Under the pieces are notes generated by a model that worked only from the letters and a program-made list of their open reading frames with translations, was not told where the DNA came from and did no database searches. Positions 22,552 through 29,974 of a stretch of DNA of 36,491 nt are shown piece after piece. Made by a program: the position numbers and the translations under genes. The DNA is from Acidimicrobiales bacterium (GTDB lineage Bacteria > Actinomycetota > Acidimicrobiia > Acidimicrobiales > UBA8190): contig JADGOL010000056.1 of NCBI GenBank assembly GCA_017882995.1, forward strand, positions 1 through 36,491, given 5' to 3'. Within the stretch, counting starts at the first letter, position 1. Each line of letters opens with the position of its first letter.

Positions 22552-23169
22552 GTGGCCCTGATCGAGATGTATGCGGACATCTGGTGTCCGTTCGCTCACG
22601 TCGGTCTTCGTTCGCTCGTCCGGCGGCGGAATCAGATCGGACGCGATGACGTCGTCGTACGAGTGAGGGCGTGGCCCCTCGAACTGGTCAACGGAGCACC
22701 ACTCGATCCCAGAGCCACCGCAGAGCACGTCGATGCCCTGCGGGCGCAAGTTGCCCCGGACCTCTTCGCCGGGTTTGACGCGGAGCACTTCCCACGGACG
22801 TCGCTCCCCGCCCTGGCTCTTGCCGCTGCCGCCTACCGACGAAGCGACGGGATCGGCGAAGCGGTCAGCCTCGCCTTGCGCGATGCGATCTTCGAGGAGG
22901 GTCGCGACATTTCGTGCCCCGATGTGCTCGCCGACGTGGCCTATGCCCATGGCATCGGCGAGAGCGGCCCTGAGGATGATGAGGCTGTGCGAGCCGAATG
23001 GCGAGAGGGTCAGTCCCGGGGGGTGAAGGGGTCACCTCATTTCTTCTGCGGGAAGGTCGATGCGTTCTGCCCATCGCTCCTGATCACCAAGGATGCAAGA
23101 AATGAGATTCACATCGGGCGCAATACGGCGATGCTCGAATCGTTCCTCGCGACGTGCGTCGGGATCTGA
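22552..23169 (+). CDS. DsbA-family (FrnE/2-hydroxychromene isomerase-like) protein
   Basis: This 205-residue protein has a thioredoxin-like fold of the DsbA family. It opens with EMYADIWCPFAHVGLR. The CxxC of true disulfide oxidoreductases is reduced to one Cys (C12, WCPFA), as in FrnE-like or isomerase-type members. The helical insertion (about 65-140) and the cis-Pro region GVKGSPHFFCG follow, with a later FCPSL. It lacks a signal peptide, so it should be cytosolic and may bind glutathione- or mycothiol-like adducts; this is inference. Start GTG 22552 fits a leaderless mRNA. A hairpin follows the stop. Confidence 0.82.
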   Translation: MALIEMYADIWCPFAHVGLRSLVRRRNQIGRDDVVVRVRAWPLELVNGAPLDPRATAEHVDALRAQVAPDLFAGFDAEHFPRTSLPALALAAAAYRRSDGIGEAVSLALRDAIFEEGRDISCPDVLADVAYAHGIGESGPEDDEAVRAEWREGQSRGVKGSPHFFCGKVDAFCPSLLITKDARNEIHIGRNTAMLESFLATCVGI

Positions 23170-23192
23170 GCGACCGAGGCTCCCCGAGACCT

Positions 23193-23210
23193 GGCTGATC
23201 CCGGTCAGCC
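23193..23210 (+). terminator. Hairpin after the DsbA-family gene
   Basis: GGCTGA-TCCCGG-TCAGCC is a perfect six-base inverted repeat starting 24 bases after the stop. No T tract follows, so termination is possible but unproven. Confidence 0.3.
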
Positions 23211-23354
23211 GGCGATGTCCGGGCCACGTCACCTGAGGCCAGCACCCCTGCAGGGCCTCTGGGACACCTGGACGGCACGGCCAGGCGGGTCGGCTCGAGC
23301 CGGATGGGACGTAGGTCTCTATCCAGAAAGCCCGACGGTCGCGACACTGGAAAC

Positions 23355-24599
23355 GTGGGTTCACGGATCGTCATCCTCGGAGGGGGCACGGGGGGCACGT
23401 TGGCGGCCAACCGGCTCCGGCGCGTGGTGGGCGACGACGTGGCGGTCGTGGTGGTGGACCACGACAACAGTCACGTGTACCAGCCGGGGCTCCTGTTCGT
23501 GCCCTTCGGGCTGACTCACCTCGACGAGATCGTCCGCCCTCGCCAGCACCAGTTCCACCGTGGGATCGAGTTCCACCAGGCCGCCGTCGACCACGTCGAT
23601 CTCGGGGCCCAGCAGGTGCTGCTGGAGGACGGCATCGCGCTCGACTACGACGTCCTCGTCGTGGCCACGGGTGCGACCCTCTTGCCCGAGGAGACCGAAG
23701 GGCTCACCGGCCGGGGCTGGATGGAGAAGATGTTCACGTTCTACACACCCCCAGGGGCGGTCGCTCTGCATGACGCGTTGGCGTGGTTCGACGAGGGCCG
23801 GCTCGTGGTCGGTGTGGTCGACCTCCCCATCAAGTGCCCGGTGGCTCCGCTGGAGTTCTGCTTCCTGGCCGACTGGTATTTCCGCCAACGCGGCATACGC
23901 GATCGGATCGAGCTCACGTACGTGACTCCGCTCGACGGTGCGTTCACCACGAGGGTCGCGGCCGCCACCCTGGCAGGGTTGCTCAGGGAGAAGGGCGTGG
24001 AGTTGGTGACCGAGTTCAACACCGGCGAAGTGGACGGACCTGGGGGAAGGTTGATCTCATACGATGACCGAGAAGTCGGGTTCGACCTTGCGGTGATGGT
24101 CCCGCTCCACGGCGGTGCGCCCTACGTGGGCCGATCACCGGGCCTCGGCGACGAGCTCAACTTCGTCCCCACCGACGAGCACACGTTGCAGGCTCGGAGT
24201 TGGCCCAATGTCTTTGTCATCGGTGACGCTGCCAACGTCCCGACGTCGAAGGCCGGCTCGGTCACCCACTTCGAGGGCGAGGTGCTCGTGGAGAACGTCC
24301 GCAGGTTCCTTGCCGGTGAACCGCTCGACCGCACCTTTGACGGTCACAGCAACTGTTTCATCGAGACCGGGTTCAGCAAGGCATTGCTCATCGACTTCAA
24401 CTACGACACCGAGCCCCTCCCCGGCCATTTCCCCACCAGTGTGGGGCTGCCGCTGCTCAAGGAGTCGCGCCTCAACCACCTGGGCAAACTGATGTTCCAG
24501 TGGTTCTACTGGCACAGCCTCCTTCCCGGCCGTGACATCCCGGGCATCGGCTCGGCCATGCCCGAGCACGGCAAGCACAGGGAGCCGGCCCCCCTATGA
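23355..24599 (+). CDS. sqr: Sulfide:quinone oxidoreductase-like flavoprotein
   Basis: SQR oxidises sulfide to zero-valent sulfur or persulfide and reduces membrane quinone. The 414-residue protein has the FAD-binding VILGGGTGGTLAANRL, NSHVYQPGLLFVPFG, and NVFVIGDAANVPTSKAGS. Candidate redox cysteines are C161 (IKCPVAPLE), C169 and C334 (HSNCFIETG), as expected for SQR or flavocytochrome c-type enzymes. The C-terminal stretch LGKLMFQWFYWHSLLPG looks like a membrane-docking amphipathic helix. GTG 23355 is the start. The TusE-like and DsrE2-like genes follow on the same strand, 26 and 65 bp apart, indicating a sulfur-trafficking operon. The type within the SQR family needs a tree. Confidence 0.88.
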   Translation: MGSRIVILGGGTGGTLAANRLRRVVGDDVAVVVVDHDNSHVYQPGLLFVPFGLTHLDEIVRPRQHQFHRGIEFHQAAVDHVDLGAQQVLLEDGIALDYDVLVVATGATLLPEETEGLTGRGWMEKMFTFYTPPGAVALHDALAWFDEGRLVVGVVDLPIKCPVAPLEFCFLADWYFRQRGIRDRIELTYVTPLDGAFTTRVAAATLAGLLREKGVELVTEFNTGEVDGPGGRLISYDDREVGFDLAVMVPLHGGAPYVGRSPGLGDELNFVPTDEHTLQARSWPNVFVIGDAANVPTSKAGSVTHFEGEVLVENVRRFLAGEPLDRTFDGHSNCFIETGFSKALLIDFNYDTEPLPGHFPTSVGLPLLKESRLNHLGKLMFQWFYWHSLLPGRDIPGIGSAMPEHGKHREPAPL

Positions 24600-24625
24600 C
24601 CCAAGCCACGAGAAGGAGCTGACCC

Positions 24626-24940
24626 ATGCCCAGCGCCACCTTTGCCGGCAAGGTCGTAGCCGTCAACGACGAAGGCTTCTTGGAGAACCCCGACGAGTGG
24701 AGCGAGGAGATTGCTTCTGCAATCGCCCGAGCCGAAGGCATCGAGCTCACCGAACAGCACTGGCGAGTCATCAAGTTCATGCGGGCTGAGTATGCCGAGA
24801 AAGGCACCGGGCCCACCGTGCGGGTCCTCGGCAAGACCTCGGGTGTGTCGATCAAGGAGCTGTACCTGCTGTTCCCCAAGGGGCCGGCGAAGCTCGCCGC
24901 CAAGATCGCCGGGATCCCCAAGCCCCGGGGTTGCATCTGA
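24626..24940 (+). CDS. TusE/DsrC-family sulfur carrier with a single C-terminal cysteine
   Basis: This 104-residue protein matches the TusE/DsrC family: DEGFLENPDEWSEEIA, LTEQHWRVIKFMR, and the flexible tail GIPKPRGCI. The penultimate Cys103 is the family's CysA, which carries sulfur as a persulfide. CysB of dissimilatory DsrC would be 11 residues earlier, at position 92, but this is Ala. The protein is therefore TusE-like and cannot form the CysA-CysB trisulfide used with DsrAB. AAGGAG lies seven bases before ATG 24626. Placement between SQR and DsrE2 implies it accepts sulfur from one of them. Confidence 0.9.
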   Translation: MPSATFAGKVVAVNDEGFLENPDEWSEEIASAIARAEGIELTEQHWRVIKFMRAEYAEKGTGPTVRVLGKTSGVSIKELYLLFPKGPAKLAAKIAGIPKPRGCI

Positions 24941-24968
24941 AGGGCCCGGAACCGGCGCTCGTCAGCAG

Positions 24969-24992
24969 AGATCGTCAAGGAGATCGTCAAGG
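24969..24992 (+). repeat. 12-bp direct repeat before the DsrE2-like gene
   Basis: AGATCGTCAAGG occurs twice in tandem, immediately upstream of the ribosome binding site (GGAAAGGGG). It may be a slippage product; no role is visible. Confidence 0.7.
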
Positions 24993-25005
24993 AAAGGGGC
25001 ACATC

Positions 25006-25473
25006 ATGGGAGACACCATCGAGAAGGTCTCCATCATCATTTCCAAGGGCTCCCTCGAAGGCATCTACCCGGGTCTGATCATGGCAAACGGGGCGCGAGC
25101 AGAGGGCATGGAGGCCAACCTGTTCTTCACGTTCTTCGGGCTCGACGCGATCCACAAGAAGCGCCATGAGCACATCAAGGTGGCCACGGTCGGCAACCCC
25201 GGGCTCCACTTGGCCACGATGGCCGGAGGGCTCCCCGGCATGTCGTCGGTCATGACCCACTACCTCGAGCGAAAGATGGAGAAGCTCGACATCCCTTCGA
25301 TCCCCGAGTTCATCGAGATGATCTCGGACACCGGTGCTGGGCTCTATGGCTGCAAGGCTTCGTGCGATCTGTTCGAGATGACCAAGGACGATCTCATCGA
25401 TCAGGTGAAAGACATCATCACCGTCGGGGAGTTCTACGAGATGGCCGCCGGCGGCCAGATCATCTTCACCTGA
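25006..25473 (+). CDS. DsrE2-like (DsrE/DsrF family) sulfurtransferase
   Basis: This 155-residue protein belongs to the DsrE/F/H superfamily, which relays persulfide sulfur in sulfur oxidation and tRNA thiolation. It opens with VSIIISKGSLEGIYPGLIMA and contains the DsrE2-type block GGLPGMSSVMTHYLERKMEK. It also carries C116-x3-C120 in GLYGCKASCDLF, the likely persulfide site. It has no clear transmembrane anchor, unlike some DsrE2 proteins. ATG 25006 is preceded by GGAAAGGGG. It is the last gene of the SQR operon and should pass sulfur to or from the TusE-like protein; the direction is an inference. Confidence 0.87.
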   Translation: MGDTIEKVSIIISKGSLEGIYPGLIMANGARAEGMEANLFFTFFGLDAIHKKRHEHIKVATVGNPGLHLATMAGGLPGMSSVMTHYLERKMEKLDIPSIPEFIEMISDTGAGLYGCKASCDLFEMTKDDLIDQVKDIITVGEFYEMAAGGQIIFT

Positions 25474-25498
25474 CTCGTCCGCCGGCTGTCGAAATTCG

Positions 25499-26533
25499 TC
25501 AGCGCGCTCCGGCTGCTTCGGCCTGGGCCCAGGTGTAGGTGTAGGTCGGGCTCCCCGTCATGAGCACGATGAGCGTGGCGTCACTCGTCCATGGTGCGTC
25601 GGACACCACCGTCGCCTCGGCCGCCCCCATGGCGAGGACACCGTGCGACGCGGCCACCTGGGACGCGTTGTACCGGAGGATGTTGTCGCGGTGCGCCCAG
25701 CACGAGCTCGGGGTGCTGGGAGTGCAGCCGAGGTTCCCGGACCCCGGTCCGTCGTCGTACATCCAGTTGTAGTTCGAGCCCAGCGGGCCCGCCGCCTCGG
25801 CCCAGTTCGAGGCCCAGCTCGTCACGGTGGACCCGGGTGGCACCGACACCGGGGTCGGGTCGGTGTTGGCCCCCGCCGCATTCTGGGCGTCGGCGTTGAG
25901 CGGCGCGACCATCCCGACGATGGGGGGCAGGCCCCGGTCGACGCGTTCGATGTCGGCCAGCACGAAGAGCTGTTCGCCCGGTGTGAGCGCGGCGAAGTTC
26001 GACGGGAGCACCATCGCGCCCAGACCTTCGTGGGCGCGCGCCGCAGTCGTCGCCTGAGTGGTGGCGGAGATGCACGGGGCTGACTGGTTGCCCGAGGTTC
26101 GGCACGACGAGGCGAAGTCCGGTGTCTCGGGGAAGTTCGCGGCCGGGTTGTTGGGCGGCAGGATCGGGTGCGAGGCCACCGGGATCACCGGCGGGATCGT
26201 CGGATGGGGGGCGGTCGGGTGAGGCGCCGGAGGGTGGGTGGTGGGGGATGCGACCGGCTGGGAAACGACGATGGGAGGCGGCGTCGTGGTGGTGACGGGC
26301 GGGGGAGCCGTGGTGGTGGGCGCCACCGCCTGAGGGTGGAGGAAGCCGATCGAGGGCCGCGACCCACCCGACCCCGCCGCCGACAGGGTGGCGGAACGGG
26401 CCGGCGCAGGTTCGATCGCGGTCAGGATCACCAGGGTCAGGGCCACCAGGGTGACTGCCCCGACCAGGGCGGACGTGCCCGCGACGGGCATGCGGCGGAG
26501 CAGGACGCGAGGTCGCGTCTCGAGGCTCGACAC
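25499..26533 (-). CDS. Secreted proline-rich protein with CAP-like C-terminal domain
   Basis: This 344-residue protein has a basic N-terminus and one hydrophobic segment (about 20-42) acting as signal peptide or anchor. A Pro/Thr/His-rich stalk (about 65-130) probably spans the wall. The C-terminal part contains FAALTPGEQLFVLADIERVD, LNADAQNAAGANTDPTP, WMYDDGPGSGNLGC and CWAHRDNIL. The last resembles the GHR-x-NIL segment of CAP/SCP (PR-1) proteins, and similar sequences in actinobacteria are usually annotated as CAP-domain or hypothetical. Two cysteine pairs may form disulfides. GTG 26533 is the start; no good ribosome binding site is visible. Function is unknown. Confidence 0.65.
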   Translation of the reverse strand: MSSLETRPRVLLRRMPVAGTSALVGAVTLVALTLVILTAIEPAPARSATLSAAGSGGSRPSIGFLHPQAVAPTTTAPPPVTTTTPPPIVVSQPVASPTTHPPAPHPTAPHPTIPPVIPVASHPILPPNNPAANFPETPDFASSCRTSGNQSAPCISATTQATTAARAHEGLGAMVLPSNFAALTPGEQLFVLADIERVDRGLPPIVGMVAPLNADAQNAAGANTDPTPVSVPPGSTVTSWASNWAEAAGPLGSNYNWMYDDGPGSGNLGCTPSTPSSCWAHRDNILRYNASQVAASHGVLAMGAAEATVVSDAPWTSDATLIVLMTGSPTYTYTWAQAEAAGAR

Positions 26534-26760
26534 ACCTTGGTTGTCGGCATCGGCCCCGAGACGCTTAAGACCTCACCCTGCGTGGCACCGGTTCGCCGTG
26601 GTCTTTCCGGGGGTTGCACGACGCCCCGAAATCCTGCGCCCACCACCCCGGATGTGATCTCGGCGCGTCACGGCGCGACCCACCGAGGACAAAGGCGGTG
26701 GGGAGGGGGAGCGGTGTGGGAGCACGCGAGGTGAGTGAAGGCACGGCCGAGGTGGGAGCG

Positions 26761-26868
26761 ATGAACGGCCTCATGAACCCCGCTGCGATCGATTCGTCGG
26801 GGCTCTCCCGTTCGCACAACGAGGGTCGTCTGTGCAAGTCGAAGTCCGGGCTGAGCGCGTCCGACTAA
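26761..26868 (+). CDS. Possible 35-residue peptide
   Basis: ATG 26761 is preceded by GGGAG at a short distance and opens a 35-codon frame ending in TAA. Nearly all third positions are G or C, as in real genes here, and the product is polar and slightly basic (MNGLMNPAAIDSSGLSRSH at the start). I recognise no family. It could be a small protein, a leader peptide or chance in G+C-rich DNA. Confidence 0.25.
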   Translation: MNGLMNPAAIDSSGLSRSHNEGRLCKSKSGLSASD

Positions 26869-26883
26869 GCGCAGCGCCACGCC

Positions 26884-26889
26884 TAGGAT
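26884..26889 (+). promoter_or_regulatory. Possible promoter of the GGDEF gene
   Basis: TAGGAT is preceded after 17 bases by CCGACT, a weak -35 match. Transcription from here would give a leader of about 175 nt to ATG 27071 that includes the hairpin at 26901-26938. Confidence 0.3.
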
Positions 26890-26900
26890 CGGAAGTGGTG

Positions 26901-26938
26901 TGCCTGTGTCGTCAGTGTCAGTGAGCAGGGCACAGGCA
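26901..26938 (+). repeat. Inverted repeat in the GGDEF leader region
   Basis: TGCCTGTG and CACAGGCA are perfect 8-base arms, extendable by a G-U and a C-G pair, around an 18-base loop with two GTCAGT-like units. It could be an mRNA leader hairpin or an operator. Confidence 0.45.
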
Positions 26939-27070
26939 TCGAATCTGTAGGTCAGCCTGCGGGAAGGGCCGCACGTCGAACGTGCACCACACCCAGGTCC
27001 GCGCCGCGGTGAGCGACCGGTGGGTGGAGCGGGGTCGATGTGGTCTCGCAGGGATCGGAGTACTGAGTTG

Positions 27071-28714
27071 ATGGAGGACGTCACGGGGGGGCAGGACGAG
27101 CCGAAGCGGCCCGTCGTGTCTCGTCGGCGCGGGCTCGGCAAGGGGCTCGGCGCCATCCTCCCCGGTCCCGAAACCGTCGACGAGCCTTCTCGACCTGACG
27201 AGCTCACCGGTCTGCCCAACCGGGCCGTCCTCGACGAGCAGTTCGCCGAGGCCGTGGCCCGTTGCCGCGAGGACGGTGCGTCGCTGGCGGTGCTCGTGGT
27301 CGCCCTGGACGGGTTCAGCGACGTGAACGAGCTCTACGGCCACAGCGTCGGCGACAACCTCCTTCACGACGCGGCGGCTCGGCTGTCGGCGGCGCGACGG
27401 CGGTCCGACACCGTGGCACGGTTCGCCGGCGACGAGTTCGTGCTGGTGTGTCCGTATGTGGCGTCGTCGGATCTCGCCTGTCAGATGGCGGGGCGGATCC
27501 TCGAAGACCTGAGCCGACCGACGACGGTCGACAAGGCTGAGCTCCAGTTGTCGGCGAGCATCGGCGTCGTGGTCACCTCGCCGAGAGACTCTCAAGGTGG
27601 CGCCCCGACGCTCGAGACCCTTCTGGGCGACGCGTCGCTCGCCATGAGGCGGGCCAAGGACGAGGGCGGGGCGTCGTGGAAGTTGTTCGACCCCTCGATG
27701 CGCGAAGACGTCGTCGTCCGCTCCCAGAACCGCCAGGACCTGCGCGCCGCGCTCGAGGAGGACGGCCTCGTCCTCGAGTACGAGGACATCGTCGACCTGG
27801 ACACCGGAGCGGCGATCAGTGAGTCGGCGATCCTGGTGTGGAGCCAACCCGGGCCCGAGGTGGATCACCCCCAGGCGCCTCTCGACCTGGTCGACGAAGC
27901 GGGGCTGGCGGTGCCGATCGGTCGGTGGGTGCTGGACCAGGCTCTCTCGGATCTGAGCGTGCGCCATGGGGGGTCGAGCCTGCCGGCGCACTTCCGGGTC
28001 TGGGTGAAGGTGGCACCGTCATTGGTGGCCGATCCCGCGCTGGTCGCCATGATCGACGAGCTCACCACCACCCACGGCCTCTCTCCGTCGGTCCTGGGGA
28101 TCGACATACGCGAGCCCTCGGCGGCGGCGCTGGTATCCACCGAGTCGAACCTGCGCGAACTTCACGAACGCGACGTCGTGGTGGCACTCGACGACTTCGG
28201 AGCAGGTCAGTCGAATCTGGGGCTGCTGCAGCGGTTGCCGATCTCGGGCCTCAAGCTTGCGCCGGATCTGGTGGCCGCGCTCGGCGACGACGCCGGAACC
28301 CCCGACGCCGGTGTTCCGGCCGGGGCCGATACCGAGCCGGGCGCCACCCACCCGGCCGCGCTCGAAGCCGACACCGATGCCCGTGCCCAGACCTTGAGCC
28401 GCGAAGCCGCCGCTCTCGTGCGCGGTCTGATCGAGCTCGGCCGGGCGCTCGAGCTCACCGTCGTGGCCCAGGGTGTCGAGTCCGAGACCCAAGCCGCCGC
28501 GTTGCGGGCGCTCGGCTGTGAGTACGCGCAGGGGCCGTTCCTCGTCGGCCACGACGTCGTCGCCGTCCTCGGTGACTTCTCCGACCCCGAACCCGAGGCC
28601 GACCCCGAACCCGAGGCCGACCCCGAACCCGAGGCCGACCCCGAACCCGAGGCCATACCGGCTCCGGCGGTGCCTGCCGAGTCGCTCTGGGCGCCGGGGA
28701 CGCTGACCAGCTGA
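27071..28714 (+). CDS. GGDEF plus degenerate EAL protein with ParB-like N-terminal peptide
   Basis: This 547-residue signalling protein has three notable parts. Residues 17-32 read SRRRGLGKGLGAILPG, very like the N-terminal ParA-contact peptide of ParB proteins. Residues about 40-210 are a GGDEF domain with AGDEF at 119-123 and an intact I-site R110-x2-D113, so diguanylate cyclase activity is possible. Residues about 220-500 are an EAL-type domain that has lost catalytic residues: ESA (251-253) for EAL, LKLA for LKID and QGVE for EGVE. An Ala/Asp-rich insert of about 40 residues follows position 400. The tail is a DPEPEA repeat. ATG 27071 or 27038 is the start. Confidence 0.88.
   Translation: MEDVTGGQDEPKRPVVSRRRGLGKGLGAILPGPETVDEPSRPDELTGLPNRAVLDEQFAEAVARCREDGASLAVLVVALDGFSDVNELYGHSVGDNLLHDAAARLSAARRRSDTVARFAGDEFVLVCPYVASSDLACQMAGRILEDLSRPTTVDKAELQLSASIGVVVTSPRDSQGGAPTLETLLGDASLAMRRAKDEGGASWKLFDPSMREDVVVRSQNRQDLRAALEEDGLVLEYEDIVDLDTGAAISESAILVWSQPGPEVDHPQAPLDLVDEAGLAVPIGRWVLDQALSDLSVRHGGSSLPAHFRVWVKVAPSLVADPALVAMIDELTTTHGLSPSVLGIDIREPSAAALVSTESNLRELHERDVVVALDDFGAGQSNLGLLQRLPISGLKLAPDLVAALGDDAGTPDAGVPAGADTEPGATHPAALEADTDARAQTLSREAAALVRGLIELGRALELTVVAQGVESETQAAALRALGCEYAQGPFLVGHDVVAVLGDFSDPEPEADPEPEADPEPEADPEPEAIPAPAVPAESLWAPGTLTS
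28583..28654 (+). repeat. Four perfect 18-bp repeats coding for DPEPEA
   Basis: The unit GACCCCGAACCCGAGGCC is repeated four times without error in frame near the 3' end of the GGDEF gene. It encodes an acidic Asp-Pro-Glu tail. Confidence 0.97.
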
Positions 28715-28779
28715 CCAGCTGACCCCGGACCCGGTCCGTCGCACCCGCGGGGCCGGTCGCTGGGGCAGAGTGATGGCCC

Positions 28780-29445
28780 GTGATCGACGTCCACTTCGTG
28801 TTCCTCGGCGCGGCCGTCAACGCCCTCGGCCAGGCGCTGTACGTGGTGGACACCGTACGGGGGCGGAACCAACCCAACCGGGTGACGTGGCTGTTGTGGG
28901 GGCTCGCTCCGCTCCTGGCGTTCGCCGTCGAGATCAACGACGGGGTGGGTCTGCGGTCGCTGCTCACGTTCATGGTCGGCTTCGGGCCGCTCGTCGTGTT
29001 CGCGGCGTCCTTCGTCAACCCGAAGTCGGTATGGAGGCTCGGCCCTCTCGACTACAGCTGCGGCGCGCTGTCGATCGGTGGGACCATCGGCTGGGTCGTC
29101 ACGAGAGAGGGTCTCGTCGCACTGGGCGCGGCCGTGGCCGCCGACGCGCTGGCGGGGGTGCCCACGCTCATCAAGTCGTGGCGACTCCCCGAGTCCGAGA
29201 GCGGCAGCATCTACATGGGCTCCTTCGCCAACGCCGTGATCACGCTGCTGACCGTGGAGCACGTCTCGGCGCCGGTCGTCACCTTCCCGCTCTACATCGG
29301 GATCCTCTCGCTCGTGCAGATCACCCTCGTGTCGGGGCGGGTCGGTCCGCGGTTGCGCCGTGCGCCGGCTCGCGACGGAACCGGAGCCGAAACAGGAGCC
29401 GAAACACGAGAAGGGACGCCGGGGTGGTCAGACGTCGAGAAGTGA
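28780..29445 (+). CDS. Integral membrane protein, possibly PQ-loop-like
   Basis: This 221-residue protein has about seven hydrophobic segments. Two segments recall PQ-loop/SemiSWEET-type repeats: NQPNRVTWLLWGLAPLLAF early and GVPTLIKSWRLPESESGS later. Its arrangement of Pro plus basic and SES residues is similar to PQ-loop motifs. This similarity is weak, and I would call it an uncharacterised membrane protein. The C-terminus is hydrophilic and ends in the convergent AhpD-like gene, overlapping it by 18 bp. GTG 28780 is the start. Confidence 0.7.
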   Translation: MIDVHFVFLGAAVNALGQALYVVDTVRGRNQPNRVTWLLWGLAPLLAFAVEINDGVGLRSLLTFMVGFGPLVVFAASFVNPKSVWRLGPLDYSCGALSIGGTIGWVVTREGLVALGAAVAADALAGVPTLIKSWRLPESESGSIYMGSFANAVITLLTVEHVSAPVVTFPLYIGILSLVQITLVSGRVGPRLRRAPARDGTGAETGAETREGTPGWSDVEK

Positions 29446-29910
29446 CGTCTCGTCGATCCCGAGGGAGCGGAGCATCCGGCCCAGGCCGAGAAAGGCGGCC
29501 AGGCAGATCGTCAGGTCGAGGATCTCGGCGTCGGTGAAACACCGGGCCAGTCGGGCGAAGAAGGCGTCGTCGATGCCGAGGTGGTCGAGGGCGAAGCGCT
29601 CGGCGTACTCGATGGCCAGGCTCTCTTGGGCGTTGTACCGGCCCTCGACATCATGGTCGGCGACGTGTCGGTAGAAGTCCTCGGTGACCCCTTGCTCCTT
29701 CACCGACTCGGCGCGGAAGGAGAGGCAGACCGGGCAGTCGTTGAGCTGCGCGATGCGCATGCGGGCGGCTTCTCGGACCCGGACGGGGAGGATGCTCTTG
29801 TTGTAGGCGGCGTCGACGAGACGGTTCACGGCCCGGCCCATCTCGGGACGGAGGCTCCATACCCGGACGGCGTCGCCACCTTCGCCGGCGGGAACGGCAA
29901 TGCGGGCCAC
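29428..29910 (-). CDS. Carboxymuconolactone decarboxylase / AhpD-like protein
   Basis: This 160-residue all-helical protein of the CMD/AhpD superfamily has the redox pair C59-P-V-C62 in LNDCPVCLSFR. It also carries the preceding REAARMRIAQ helix and the later helix YAERFALDHLGID. The CxxC pattern suggests alkylhydroperoxidase-type peroxide reduction instead of ring decarboxylation. GTG 29910 is the start, with TAGGCT six bases upstream and no ribosome binding site. It lies upstream of a nitroreductase on the other side of an 18-bp repeat; both may respond to redox stress, which is inference. Confidence 0.85.
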   Translation of the reverse strand: MARIAVPAGEGGDAVRVWSLRPEMGRAVNRLVDAAYNKSILPVRVREAARMRIAQLNDCPVCLSFRAESVKEQGVTEDFYRHVADHDVEGRYNAQESLAIEYAERFALDHLGIDDAFFARLARCFTDAEILDLTICLAAFLGLGRMLRSLGIDETSLLDV

Positions 29911-29916
29911 GAAGCC

Positions 29917-29922
29917 AGCCTA
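29917..29922 (-). promoter_or_regulatory. -10-like hexamer TAGGCT of the AhpD-like gene
   Basis: TAGGCT on the minus strand lies six bases before GTG 29910, fitting a leaderless transcript. Confidence 0.35.
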
Positions 29923-29974
29923 CGACCCCGGTGCGCGCCGCACCGGCGGCCATGGGCTCACCGACGACCGCGGT

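Larger units (their letters stand above)
26534..27070. other. 537-bp region between divergent CAP-like and GGDEF genes
   Basis: This region holds a weak 35-codon frame (26761-26868), a -10-like TAGGAT (26884-26889) and a long-loop hairpin (26901-26938). The part from 26534 to 26760 shows no gene or structure I can support. Confidence 0.5.

Noticed and set aside
22357-22950. N-terminal extension of the 21634-22356 gene
   Set aside because: It would be antisense to the DsbA-family gene and contain the repeat-encoded SGGE tract. ATG 22356 has a proper ribosome binding site.
24626-24940. Dissimilatory DsrC
   Set aside because: CysB is replaced by Ala and no dsrAB genes are present, so TusE-like is the safer name.
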